Shown here: positions 34,716 through 42,224 of the stretch, in pieces
Layout of the letters: the number at the start of each line of letters is the position of its first letter
How positions within the stretch are numbered: the first letter of the stretch is position 1
Source of the DNA: Streptomyces sp. NRRL B-3428
GTDB lineage: Bacteria > Actinomycetota > Actinomycetes > Streptomycetales > Streptomycetaceae
DNA: 64,000 bases
Assembly (NCBI GenBank): GCA_000721375.1
Contig: JOGW01000018.1
Span: 186,001 to 250,000 of the forward strand
Direction of reading: 5' to 3'
Translations under genes and position numbers: made by a program
Notes under the pieces: generated by a model
Told to the model about the DNA's origin: nothing
Seen by the model: the letters and a program-made list of their open reading frames with translations, nothing else
Databases searched by the model: none

Positions 34716-36197
34716 TCAGTCCTTGCCGCACACCACCTGGTCCCCGGTCACCACACCGAACTCGCCCTGGTAGATGTCCTCGGCCCTGACCGGCTGTACG
34801 CCCTTGTAGTCAGGACCGGCCGTCACCTTCAGCATCCCGCCCTGCCCCTTGACGGCCTTCAGCCGGCAGCCGGGCAGCGCGGTCGCGAGCGAGCGGGCCG
34901 AGCGGTCCCAGCGGGGGTCGTACTCGACGAGGGTGCGCTGGACGGCGGCGGCGTCACGCGGTGCCCCCGTCGTACGGAAGCCCGTCTTGCGCAGGGCCTT
35001 GTCGACCCGGAGGCCGAGGCCGGAGATCCCCGTGCCGTTGGCCACCTGGACGCGGATCTGCTGCGGGGCCACGTCGACCAGGGCCGACTTGCGCTTCTTG
35101 CGCAGCGGAGCGAGCGGCTTGTCGTCGCGCAGTGCCTGGAAGAGCTTTTCCGAGCGCTCGGGGTCCCACTTCAGGGTGGAGCCGATGCCCTTCACCATGA
35201 AGTTCATGTCGCCGATCGGCACCGAGGTGAACTCCGACGAGGCCGGGGTGAAGCCGCGCATCGCCCGGCCGAGGTCGAGCATCTGGTTCGTACCGAAGGA
35301 CTTGTCCGCGCGTACGGAGCCGAGGATGGTCTTGGTGACATCGCGGAACTTCACCGGGTTCAGGAGCACCCCGGAGGAGGTCGCCTTGGCGATGACGGCC
35401 GCGAGGAAGCGCTGCTGGCGCTGCATCCGGCCGAGGTCGGCGGCGCCGTCGATATGCCGTGAGCGCACGTACTGCAGGGCCTCGCCACCGCTGAGGTGGT
35501 GCTTGCCCGCGGCCAGGTCGAGTCCGGTGTACGAGTCCTTCATCGGGGTCGTCGTACAGATCTCCACGCCGCCGAGCACGTCCACGGTCTTCATGAAGCT
35601 GGTGAAGTCGACCTCCAGATAGTGGTCGATCTTGACCTTGGTCATGTGCTCGACCGTGCGCACGGTCAGCTGCGGCCCGCCCTCCGCGTACGCCGCGTTC
35701 AGCTTGATCGGGTGCGCGTGGTGCTGCTCGCCGCTGTTGCGGTCGGTGTGCGGGGGAGCCTCGGCGTACGAGTCGCGCGGCAGGCTCACGATGCTGGCGC
35801 GGTCACCGTCGGCGGAGATGTGCACGATCATGATCGTGTCGGTGCAGTGGCAGGGCGCTCCGCCCAGCCGGTACTTCTGCCGCTCCTGCTCGGTGATCTT
35901 GTCGCGGCCGTCGGTGCCGACGAGCAGGACGTTCATGCCGTCGCCCCCGGAGGGACGATTCTTCATGTCCTTGAAGGGGTCGACCCGGTCGATCCCGGTG
36001 TCCAGGCTGGTGACCACCGCATGGCCCACACCCGCTGCCGCGAGCACCGCCATGGAGAGCGTCGTCGCCATCCGCATGACCCACTTGGGCCGGGCGGGCG
36101 GCCGCCTGCGCCGACCCGGTGCCTGTCTCGTCGTGGACCGTACGGGCTGCCGTGGTCCTTGCCGGGGTGGACGGGCGGGGCTGGGCGGCACGGGCAC
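34716..36197 (-). CDS. LCP family glycopolymer transferase 2, with LytR_C domain
   Basis: A 493-residue membrane protein. A short basic tail (1-40), TM helix about 43-62, LCP domain about 88-290 with VLLVGTDGRD, CTDTIMIVHI, VSLPRDSYAE and YVRSRHIDGAADLGRMQRQQ, then a LytR_C domain (about 375-470) with IRVQVANGTGISGLG. Same role as the other LCPs: anchoring glycopolymers in the wall. The GTG at 36197 with GGAGGTG upstream was chosen; a start at 36302 would leave only 20 bp to the divergent glycosyltransferase and adds a sequence without features. Note the unusual Cys pair CHC just before the TDT motif. Confidence 0.9.
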   Translation of the reverse strand: MPVPPSPARPPRQGPRQPVRSTTRQAPGRRRRPPARPKWVMRMATTLSMAVLAAAGVGHAVVTSLDTGIDRVDPFKDMKNRPSGGDGMNVLLVGTDGRDKITEQERQKYRLGGAPCHCTDTIMIVHISADGDRASIVSLPRDSYAEAPPHTDRNSGEQHHAHPIKLNAAYAEGGPQLTVRTVEHMTKVKIDHYLEVDFTSFMKTVDVLGGVEICTTTPMKDSYTGLDLAAGKHHLSGGEALQYVRSRHIDGAADLGRMQRQQRFLAAVIAKATSSGVLLNPVKFRDVTKTILGSVRADKSFGTNQMLDLGRAMRGFTPASSEFTSVPIGDMNFMVKGIGSTLKWDPERSEKLFQALRDDKPLAPLRKKRKSALVDVAPQQIRVQVANGTGISGLGLRVDKALRKTGFRTTGAPRDAAAVQRTLVEYDPRWDRSARSLATALPGCRLKAVKGQGGMLKVTAGPDYKGVQPVRAEDIYQGEFGVVTGDQVVCGKD

Positions 36198-36322
36198 GGG
36201 GGACACCTCCGCGGAAGCGGGCGCAAAGACCGTGCAACCGTAGGCCCATACGAAATGCGGCCCGGGGAGGCCACCCGGGGGCCGCGCGCCCGTGTCCCCC
36301 ATTCGCGGTAACGTGACGGGTG

Positions 36323-37360
36323 ATGAGCGAGAATCCCCAGTCGACTGCCGTGCAGCACCCCGCCGTGTCCGTGATCATGCCGGTCCTCAACGAGGAGCGG
36401 CATCTGCGCGGCGCCATCCACGCGATCCTGCAGCAGGAGTACGCGGGCGAGATGGAGGTGGTGATCGCGCTGGGTCCTTCGACGGACCGTACGGACGAGA
36501 TCGCCGCCGAGCTCGTACGCGAAGACCCCCGTGTGCACACCGTTCCGAACCCGACGGGCCGCACCCCCGCTGCCCTCAATGCGGCGATCAAGGCCTCGCG
36601 CCACCCGATCGTGGTGCGTGTGGACGGCCACGGGATGCTCTCGCCGAACTACATCGCCACGGCCGTACGTCTCCTGGGGGAGACGGGGGCGCAGAACGTC
36701 GGCGGCATCATGCACGCCGAGGGCGAGAACGACTGGGAGCACGCGGTCGCCGCCGCGATGACCTCGAAGATCGGTGTGGGCAACGCGGCCTTCCACACGG
36801 GCGGCGAGGCAGGACCGGCCGACACCGTCTACCTCGGTGTCTTCCGGCGTGAGGCCCTTGAGCAGCAGGGCGGTTACAACGAGGAGTTCATCCGCGCCCA
36901 GGACTGGGAGCTGAACTTCCGTATCCGCGAGGCCGGCGGCCTCATCTGGTTCTCGCCCGAGCTGAAGGTGTCCTACCGCCCGCGGCCGTCGGTGAAGGCG
37001 CTCGCCAAGCAGTACAAGGACTACGGACGCTGGCGCCATGTCGTCGCCCGCTACCACGAGGGCTCGATCAACCTGCGCTACCTGGCTCCGCCGACCGCCG
37101 TCTGCGCGATCGCGGCCGGCGTGGTCGTGGGCGCCGCGCTCACCCCGCTCGGCTTCGTGATCCCCGGCGGCTATCTCGCCGCGATCACGGCCGGCTCGCT
37201 GCCGGCCGGCAAGGGCCTGCCGCTCAAGGCGCGGCTGCAGATCCCGGTGGCGCTCGCGACGATGCACATGTCCTGGGGCTACGGCTTCCTGACCAGCCCC
37301 AAGGCGCTGGCCAGGAAGGTCATCGCGTCACGCCGTCCCGCGGTGCTCAGCGAGGCGTAG
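36323..37360 (+). CDS. Family 2 glycosyltransferase, membrane-associated
   Basis: A 345-residue GT2 enzyme. VSVIMPVLNEERHLR begins the GT-A fold, VVRVDGHGMLSP has the DxD-like metal motif near residue 98, and GVFRREALEQQGGYNEEFIRAQDWELNFR carries the ED/QDWE catalytic-base region. Two hydrophobic segments near the C-terminus (CAIAAGVVVGAAL, LGFVIPGGYLAA) suggest membrane anchoring. It probably adds sugars to a lipid-linked wall polymer later handled by the LCP enzymes. GTG 36320 and ATG 36323 are both possible starts; TAACGT upstream suggests near-leaderless transcription. Confidence 0.9.
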   Translation: MSENPQSTAVQHPAVSVIMPVLNEERHLRGAIHAILQQEYAGEMEVVIALGPSTDRTDEIAAELVREDPRVHTVPNPTGRTPAALNAAIKASRHPIVVRVDGHGMLSPNYIATAVRLLGETGAQNVGGIMHAEGENDWEHAVAAAMTSKIGVGNAAFHTGGEAGPADTVYLGVFRREALEQQGGYNEEFIRAQDWELNFRIREAGGLIWFSPELKVSYRPRPSVKALAKQYKDYGRWRHVVARYHEGSINLRYLAPPTAVCAIAAGVVVGAALTPLGFVIPGGYLAAITAGSLPAGKGLPLKARLQIPVALATMHMSWGYGFLTSPKALARKVIASRRPAVLSEA

Positions 37361-37410
37361 CCGCCCGCTGTGCTGAGCGAGGCATGGCCGCCCGCGTGAC
37401 GGCGGGCGGC
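37343..37410 (+). repeat. 26-bp tandem duplication of the gene end, with terminator hairpin
   Basis: 37343-37368 and 37370-37395 are 23/26 identical. The first copy holds the glycosyltransferase stop codon TAG, changed to TGG in the second. The second copy ends in GCCGCCCGC, which pairs with GCGGGCGGC (37402-37410) to form a 9-bp terminator hairpin. Confidence 0.75.
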
Positions 37411-37421
37411 TCAGGGGCGGC

Positions 37422-37859
37422 TCAGCCGCAGTGGACGTTGTCGTAGCCGACGGCAGCGCCACCGCCGCTCGCGTCGAAGCTGCCGGCGATGTCGATGCAG
37501 CTGCCCGGGGCGTAGGCGTACACCGGGCCCGCGTACTTGGTGTAGTGCTGGCCGTTGCCGTCCTGGTCCCAAGTGCCACCGCTCTTGCGGATGGCGACGT
37601 TGAAGTCCCAGGCGCTCACGGTGTCGTTCGAGCGGACGATGGCGCAGTTGTAGCCGCCCGCGTAGTAGACGTCGATGTAGCCCCTGGTTACGCCTCTCAA
37701 CTCGATGGGCCACGACTTCAGGAACGCGTAGCCGCTGCCGCAGTAGTTCGTGCGCGGGATGGCGTTGGCATTGCCGGCCGAGAGCCCGATCAGGCCCGCG
37801 GTGGCCAGTACGACAGTGCTGAGCATGGCGGTGGTACGCGTGCGCAGGGCGCTTCGCAT
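37422..37859 (-). CDS. Small secreted Cys-containing protein, spore-associated-protein (SapA)-like
   Basis: A 145-residue exported protein: signal peptide to about residue 34 (SAGNANA|IPR), then a 110-residue beta-rich domain with four cysteines (YCGSGY, YNCAIV, GSCIDIAG, C-terminal HCG) suited to two disulfides. It shares the 'GYxDVYYxxGYNCAIV' region, the 'KYAGPVYAYAPGSCI' region and the HCG end with the protein at 40149. The pattern recalls Streptomyces spore-associated protein SapA (from memory), whose biochemical role is unknown. ATG at 37859 with GGAAG 8 nt upstream. Its leader contains several inverted repeats. Confidence 0.75.
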   Translation of the reverse strand: MRSALRTRTTAMLSTVVLATAGLIGLSAGNANAIPRTNYCGSGYAFLKSWPIELRGVTRGYIDVYYAGGYNCAIVRSNDTVSAWDFNVAIRKSGGTWDQDGNGQHYTKYAGPVYAYAPGSCIDIAGSFDASGGGAAVGYDNVHCG

Positions 37860-38270
37860 CTTCGAGACTTCCAATCCGTACGTAGTGTTCAACTGCCCCT
37901 GCCTGAAAGAAGCTTGATGATCAAGCGGGGCAGAGCAGGAGGCTACCCGGTCGGGGGTGCGGGAGTTGAACACTTGGTCGAACGAAGTCCTGTGGCCCTC
38001 GTGGCTGAGAAGGGGCGCCCGGCGGGGAGCGGTGGGTGATCCACGTCACTCCGGACGTGCGAATTCGCCAAGTACTGTGACCAGTTGGGGGAAACGATCC
38101 TGCTGATCGGCGTCCGTGCCGGCCCTGTGAGTCTCCGGAGGCGGACTCCAGCCCCGTCGCCGTACCGCGAACGACGCTGAATTCATTGCGACTTGCATGC
38201 TCATTGCCACGCCGGTGAAGGCACCCGAGGGTGTCCGGCCGGGCAATCCGGATGACAGGAAGTGCGTGGA
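37860..38270. promoter_or_regulatory. 411-bp divergent control region with inverted repeats
   Basis: AGTGTTCAACT (37884-37894) and its exact complement AGTTGAACACT (37964-37974) enclose a nested pair: CTGCCCC/GGGGCAG (37893-37899, 37927-37933) and GCTTGA/TCAAGC (37912-37917, 37921-37926). All lie between the small secreted protein and the LCP 3 gene. The rest (37975-38270) is AT-richer promoter-like DNA with no gene. Confidence 0.55.
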
Positions 38271-39911
38271 GTGACCAGGCAGAAGGCCGCCAACGGGAAG
38301 CACAGACAGGCGAGTTCACCTGTGGCCGACTCGGATCACCTGCCGGCCTCCGTGCCCCGCCAGCGCGGCCTTCGCGACGCAGGCGACGGTGGCGACGGTC
38401 CGGGCGGCCGTCCCAGGCGCAGCCGCCGGGCCCCGCGCCGGCGCCGGTGGCTGCTGTGGTCCGTCTGCTCGCTGGCGTTCCTCATACTCGTGGCCGCCGG
38501 TGGCGGCTGGCTGTACTACCAGCACCTGAACAACAACATCGACAAGAAGCCGCTGAACCTCGGCACGGGGCAGCAGGTCGACAAGAAGCCGCCGAACGAG
38601 TTCGGCCAGACCGAGCTGAACATCCTGCTCCTCGGCTCCGACGACCGGGAGAGCGCGGAGAACCAGCGGCTCGGCGGTGCCAAGGACGCGGCGAGCGGTC
38701 CGCCCCGGGCGGATGTGCAGATGCTGCTGCACGTGTCCGCGGACCGCAGCAACATGTCCGTCGTCAGCATTCCGCGCGACACGATGGTCGACATCCCGGA
38801 GTGCAAGGACGAGAAGGACCAGCTCTACCCGGCCAAGTCCTACGCGCGGATCAACGAGAGCCTGCAGCACGGCGGTCCGGGGTGCACCGTGGCCACCTGG
38901 CAGCAGATCACGCGCGTGCACATCGACCACTTCATGATGGTCGACTTCACGGGCGTTGTCTCGATGGCCGACGCGGTCGGCGGGGTGCCGGTGTGTGTCA
39001 AGGACAACGTGTACGACAAGAAGTCGGGTCTGCGGCTGACCAAGGGCACGCACTCCGTCAAGGGCGAGCAGGCGCTGCAGTGGCTGCGTACGCGCTACGC
39101 CTGGGGGAGCGACATTCTGCGCGCCGAGGCCCAGCACCAGTACATGACCGCCATGGTGCGGGAGTTGAAGAAGGGCGCGAAGCTCACCGACCCGGGCAAG
39201 CTGATGAACCTCGCCGAGGCCGCCACCGACGCGCTCACCGTGGACAAGGAGGGTCTCGGCAGCGTCAACAAGCTGTACGACCTGGCCGACGAGCTGAAGA
39301 AGGTGCCGTCGGACCGGATCTCGATGACCACGATCCCGGTCCTGCCCGACCCCCGAAACCCCGACGTGACGCTGGTGTTCAACGAGACCGAGGCCGAGAA
39401 GGTCTGGAAGCTGGTGCGCAGCGACACCCCGTTCGACGGCAAGGGCAAGAGCAAGAAGGGCGCGGGGAATTCTCCGGCCGCGAACGGTACGCCGAAGCCG
39501 GCCGCCGAGGTGCCCGTCACGGTCATGAACGGCACGGGCACCGGCGCCCAGCAGGCCGTGCCGCGCCGGGCCGCGGCGATCACGGACCAGCTGAAGGCCT
39601 TCGGCTGGACCCAGGCGCAGGCGAGCCGCGAGGCCAGGTCGCAGGCCGACACCACCCTGCATTACGGCGATACGGCGGACCAGTCGACCGCCCTCGCGCT
39701 GGCCAAGAAGATCGGCCTCCCTGCCGGTGCGGTGAAGCAGGTCAAGGGCACCGGGGAGTTGGAGCTGGTGATCGGTGCGGACTGGCGCGAGGGCGGCACC
39801 TATCCGGCAGGCGCCGACAAGGCGGAAAGCAAGGCCCCGGATTCGGCCAAGATCACCGAGGGTGACGACGCGAAGGCGTGCATGCCGGTGTACGCGCCCT
39901 ACCGCTTCTAG
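38271..39911 (+). CDS. LCP family glycopolymer transferase 3, with LytR_C domain
   Basis: A 546-residue membrane protein: basic Arg/Pro tail, TM helix 61-82, LCP domain about 115-330 (ILLLGSDDRESAE, ADVQMLLHVSADRS, VSIPRDTMVDIP, WLRTRYAWGSDILRA), and a C-terminal LytR_C domain (PVTVMNGTGTGAQQ near 410). It is most similar to LCP 4 (shared YYQHLNNNI after the TM helix and SADRSNMSVVS), pointing to a local duplication. Two pairs of cysteines in the LCP domain could form disulfides. GTG at 38271 with AGGAA 9 nt upstream was chosen. Confidence 0.92.
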   Translation: MTRQKAANGKHRQASSPVADSDHLPASVPRQRGLRDAGDGGDGPGGRPRRSRRAPRRRRWLLWSVCSLAFLILVAAGGGWLYYQHLNNNIDKKPLNLGTGQQVDKKPPNEFGQTELNILLLGSDDRESAENQRLGGAKDAASGPPRADVQMLLHVSADRSNMSVVSIPRDTMVDIPECKDEKDQLYPAKSYARINESLQHGGPGCTVATWQQITRVHIDHFMMVDFTGVVSMADAVGGVPVCVKDNVYDKKSGLRLTKGTHSVKGEQALQWLRTRYAWGSDILRAEAQHQYMTAMVRELKKGAKLTDPGKLMNLAEAATDALTVDKEGLGSVNKLYDLADELKKVPSDRISMTTIPVLPDPRNPDVTLVFNETEAEKVWKLVRSDTPFDGKGKSKKGAGNSPAANGTPKPAAEVPVTVMNGTGTGAQQAVPRRAAAITDQLKAFGWTQAQASREARSQADTTLHYGDTADQSTALALAKKIGLPAGAVKQVKGTGELELVIGADWREGGTYPAGADKAESKAPDSAKITEGDDAKACMPVYAPYRF

Positions 39912-39943
39912 GCGTTTACTCGCAGTAGCCGAACGCCCACAAC

Positions 39944-39980
39944 TCGGGCCCCCGGACCAGGACTTGGCCCGCGGGCCCGA
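39944..39980 (+). terminator. Hairpin after LCP 3
   Basis: TCGGGCCC (39944-39951) pairs with GGGCCCGA (39973-39980). The 21-nt loop can pair further. It lies 33 nt after the LCP 3 stop. Confidence 0.45.
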
Positions 39981-40045
39981 CGCATGCGCTCGCCCGGAGG
40001 GTGTGCGTCAGATCACTCCGCGTCCGCGCTCGGGGTGGCTGCTGC

Positions 40046-40071
40046 CATGATCCAAATCATGCGATCATGCG
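40046..40071. promoter_or_regulatory. Cluster of ATCATG hexamers
   Basis: CATGAT (40046-40051) and ATCATG (40056-40061) form an inverted repeat, and ATCATGCG is repeated directly at 40056-40063 and 40064-40071. The cluster lies about 80 bp before the next gene, as expected for an operator array. Confidence 0.45.
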
Positions 40072-40148
40072 CACAGTGATGCTCATGACAAGTCTGCCAA
40101 CTGTGCTGATACAGACATGAGTTGGTGGGCATCGGAGGGTGAACAACA

Positions 40149-40616
40149 GTGGCTTTACGCAGGAGAGCAACGGCGATAGTCGGCTCGCTCGGTCTGGCAG
40201 GCGCCTTGCTGATGGTCGCCGCCCCGTCGGCCTCGGCGGCCGGCTACGGCTGCGCCGGCAGTGAGGTGGCCACGTATCCGGTCAAGTACGGCTCGACCAC
40301 GTACGGGACCATCCACCTCTACTACAACGCCTCGACCGGCGTGAACTGTGCCGTCAACGTCGCCACCACCGCGGGCGGTTACGGCAAGGACAAGTGGATG
40401 CAGATCGACATCAACCGGTGTACCGAGACATCGCCGTCGTCCACGTGTCATGTCGTGGAGGGGACGGTGGACTACGAGGGCTACTACCCCTTCAAGTACT
40501 ACGCCGGCCCGGTGACCGTCTACGCGCCCAACAACTGCATCAACGTGTCGGCCGAGATCAAGTACCTGGGCAACACGGCCACTGGCACCAACTACGGGGC
40601 CGACCACTGCGGCTGA
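40149..40616 (+). CDS. Small secreted Cys-containing protein, homologue of the 37422 gene
   Basis: A 155-residue exported protein. Signal peptide to about residue 30 (SASAA|GYG), then a beta-rich domain with cysteines at YGCAG, VNCAV, RCTE, TCHV, NCIN and the C-terminal HCG: six in all, two more than its relative at 37422. GTIHLYYNASTGVNCAV and KYYAGPVTVYAPNNCI align with that protein and with SapA-like families (recalled). GTG start with GGAGGG upstream. It may share a transcript with the gene 41 bp downstream. Function unknown; abundance in the wall or spore coat is likely. Confidence 0.75.
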   Translation: MALRRRATAIVGSLGLAGALLMVAAPSASAAGYGCAGSEVATYPVKYGSTTYGTIHLYYNASTGVNCAVNVATTAGGYGKDKWMQIDINRCTETSPSSTCHVVEGTVDYEGYYPFKYYAGPVTVYAPNNCINVSAEIKYLGNTATGTNYGADHCG

Positions 40617-40657
40617 GCCCAGCACCTGATCAACACCGTTCTGAGAAAGGCAAGTTC

Positions 40658-41095
40658 ATGCTCAAGCGTTTCGCGGTCATCACCTCGGCGGCCCTCACCG
40701 GTGTCGCCATGATGACGGCTCCGGCGTCGGCCGCGTCGTACCACACCTCGGGCAACACCCCGAGCTCCAGATGCAGCGCCGGCTACCTCGGCGGCGGCAA
40801 CTGGCAGCCGCTCTGCCTGTTCTACGTCAACAACGGCACCGGCGCGATCTGGGGCCAGGACGGCAGCACGTACAACCTCGCCGGTGAGGTCTTCAAGTCC
40901 GGCAGCGGCCAGGGCGCCGGCCAGGGCGTGAAGAACAACGCCACCGCCGTGCAGGTCGAGTACTACGAGGGCTGCGGCGGCTCGGTCTGGTTCAACAGCG
41001 GCTACCAGGGCAACGAGGACTGGGCCAACGACGGCCAGGCCGGCCCGCTCTACTACACCTGGAACGAGAACGCCTCGGTCAAGGTCTGCCACTGA
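40658..41095 (+). CDS. Small secreted Cys protein, peptidase-inhibitor-I36-like
   Basis: A 145-residue exported protein with a signal peptide ending near residue 26 (APASAAS|YHT). The mature part has four cysteines (SRCSAG, PLCLFYV, GCGGSV, KVCH) and the pattern CLFYVNNGTGAIW ... GCGGSVWFNSGYQGNE, which resembles the short secreted proteins of peptidase inhibitor family I36 or lactococcin-972-like/beta-gamma-crystallin-like folds. Assignment by eye is tentative. GAAAGG lies 8 nt before the ATG. A perfect 40-nt palindrome ends the unit 12 nt after the stop. Confidence 0.7.
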   Translation: MLKRFAVITSAALTGVAMMTAPASAASYHTSGNTPSSRCSAGYLGGGNWQPLCLFYVNNGTGAIWGQDGSTYNLAGEVFKSGSGQGAGQGVKNNATAVQVEYYEGCGGSVWFNSGYQGNEDWANDGQAGPLYYTWNENASVKVCH

Positions 41096-41106
41096 TCCAC
41101 CCCGTG

Positions 41107-41146
41107 ACCTCGCTGCCGGCCCGGTCGACCGGGCCGGCAGCGAGGT
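41107..41146. terminator. Perfect 40-nt palindromic terminator
   Basis: 20-nt arms (41107-41126 and 41127-41146) are fully complementary around GTCGAC. It separates the small secreted proteins from the lipoprotein/exporter operon, whose first start codon is only 35 nt further on. Confidence 0.85.
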
Positions 41147-41180
41147 TCTCCAGCACAGTTCTTCAGCACCGAGGTAGCAC

Positions 41181-42119
41181 ATGAGATTCGCCGACGTACG
41201 CACCGCCGCGGCCCTGGCCGTCACGGCCGCGCTCTGCCTGACCGCCTGTTCCTCGTCGGGGGACGAGCAGCAGACGGCGGCTCCCAAGCCCGTGCCGTCC
41301 CGCATCGAGGGGGTGGGAGCCGCGGCCCGGATCACCGATCCGGCGAAGGTGGCGCTCCCCATCGACGCCTATCTGGCGACGCGCGCCGATCTGCAGCAGA
41401 TGGACAGCGCGCTCATCGTGCTGCAGAAGCGCTGTATGAGCCGGTTCGGCTTCAACCTGGTGCTGACGCCGCCGGAATCCAGTGGGATCGCCCAGAACTC
41501 CCGCCGCTACGGCGTACCCGAGTCGCTGGAGACCGCGCAGAAGTTCGGCTTCCACATGGTCAAGGGCGATCCGCGCACCCAGACCGAGCGTTCCTCCCCG
41601 CGGCTGTCCGAGGCGGAGATGAAGATCCTCAGCGGCCGCGGTGCCGAGAAGAGCTTCCGAGGGGCGAAGGTGCCCGAGGGCGGCTGCTCGGGCGAGGCGA
41701 ACCGGCTCATCGCCGGCTCCGCGAAGAACCGCGCGATGCACTCGAACAAGGCCGAGGAGATCCGGGCCCACTCCTTCGAGTACTCGCAGCTGGACCCACG
41801 GGTGATCGCCGCCCAGGAGAAGTGGGTCACCTGCATGAAGGAGCAGGGCTACACCACGTACAAGGACACGTTCGACGCCGGCGGCGACAGTCGGTGGAAC
41901 GTGCCGGTCGCCTCCTCGCAGGAGATCGCGGTCGCGGTCGCGGACTGGACCTGCGCCAAGGACGTGAACCTCGTGGGGATCTGGGTCGCCGTCGAGACCG
42001 CCTACCAGGAGAAGCAGATCGACCTGGAGGCGGAGCAACTGCAGTGGGAGCAGGAGAACTTGCGCACCCAGGTGCGACGGATCTCCGACATCCTGAGCGG
42101 CGACATCCCGGCCTCCTGA
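41181..42119 (+). CDS. Lipoprotein of unknown family, first gene of an ABC-exporter operon
   Basis: A 312-residue lipoprotein. The signal peptide ends in the lipobox LTAC at residues about 20-23, so the mature protein is attached to the outer face of the membrane. Motifs are QKRCMSRFGF near residue 95 and KWVTCMKEQGY near 215, Cys-containing segments seen (recalled) in Streptomyces proteins that sit beside PG-binding ABC exporters. The C-terminal 40 residues form an amphipathic helix rich in Glu/Gln. GAGGTAG precedes the ATG. Probably an accessory substrate-binding or regulatory subunit for the exporter encoded next. Confidence 0.75.
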   Translation: MRFADVRTAAALAVTAALCLTACSSSGDEQQTAAPKPVPSRIEGVGAAARITDPAKVALPIDAYLATRADLQQMDSALIVLQKRCMSRFGFNLVLTPPESSGIAQNSRRYGVPESLETAQKFGFHMVKGDPRTQTERSSPRLSEAEMKILSGRGAEKSFRGAKVPEGGCSGEANRLIAGSAKNRAMHSNKAEEIRAHSFEYSQLDPRVIAAQEKWVTCMKEQGYTTYKDTFDAGGDSRWNVPVASSQEIAVAVADWTCAKDVNLVGIWVAVETAYQEKQIDLEAEQLQWEQENLRTQVRRISDILSGDIPAS

Positions 42120-42224
42120 GCGGCGACATCCCGGCCTACTGAGCGCCGCCGCGGATGCCTTCCCGCCGCAGCTGCCGGTGCACCTCGCGACCGACCCACG
42201 AGTGAATGAGAAGCAACGATCCTG

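Noticed and set aside
36198..36302. Upstream ATG start for LCP 2 at 36302
   Set aside because: It would leave 20 bp to the divergent glycosyltransferase start, has no ribosome binding site, and the added residues have no feature. The GTG at 36197 follows GGAGGTG.
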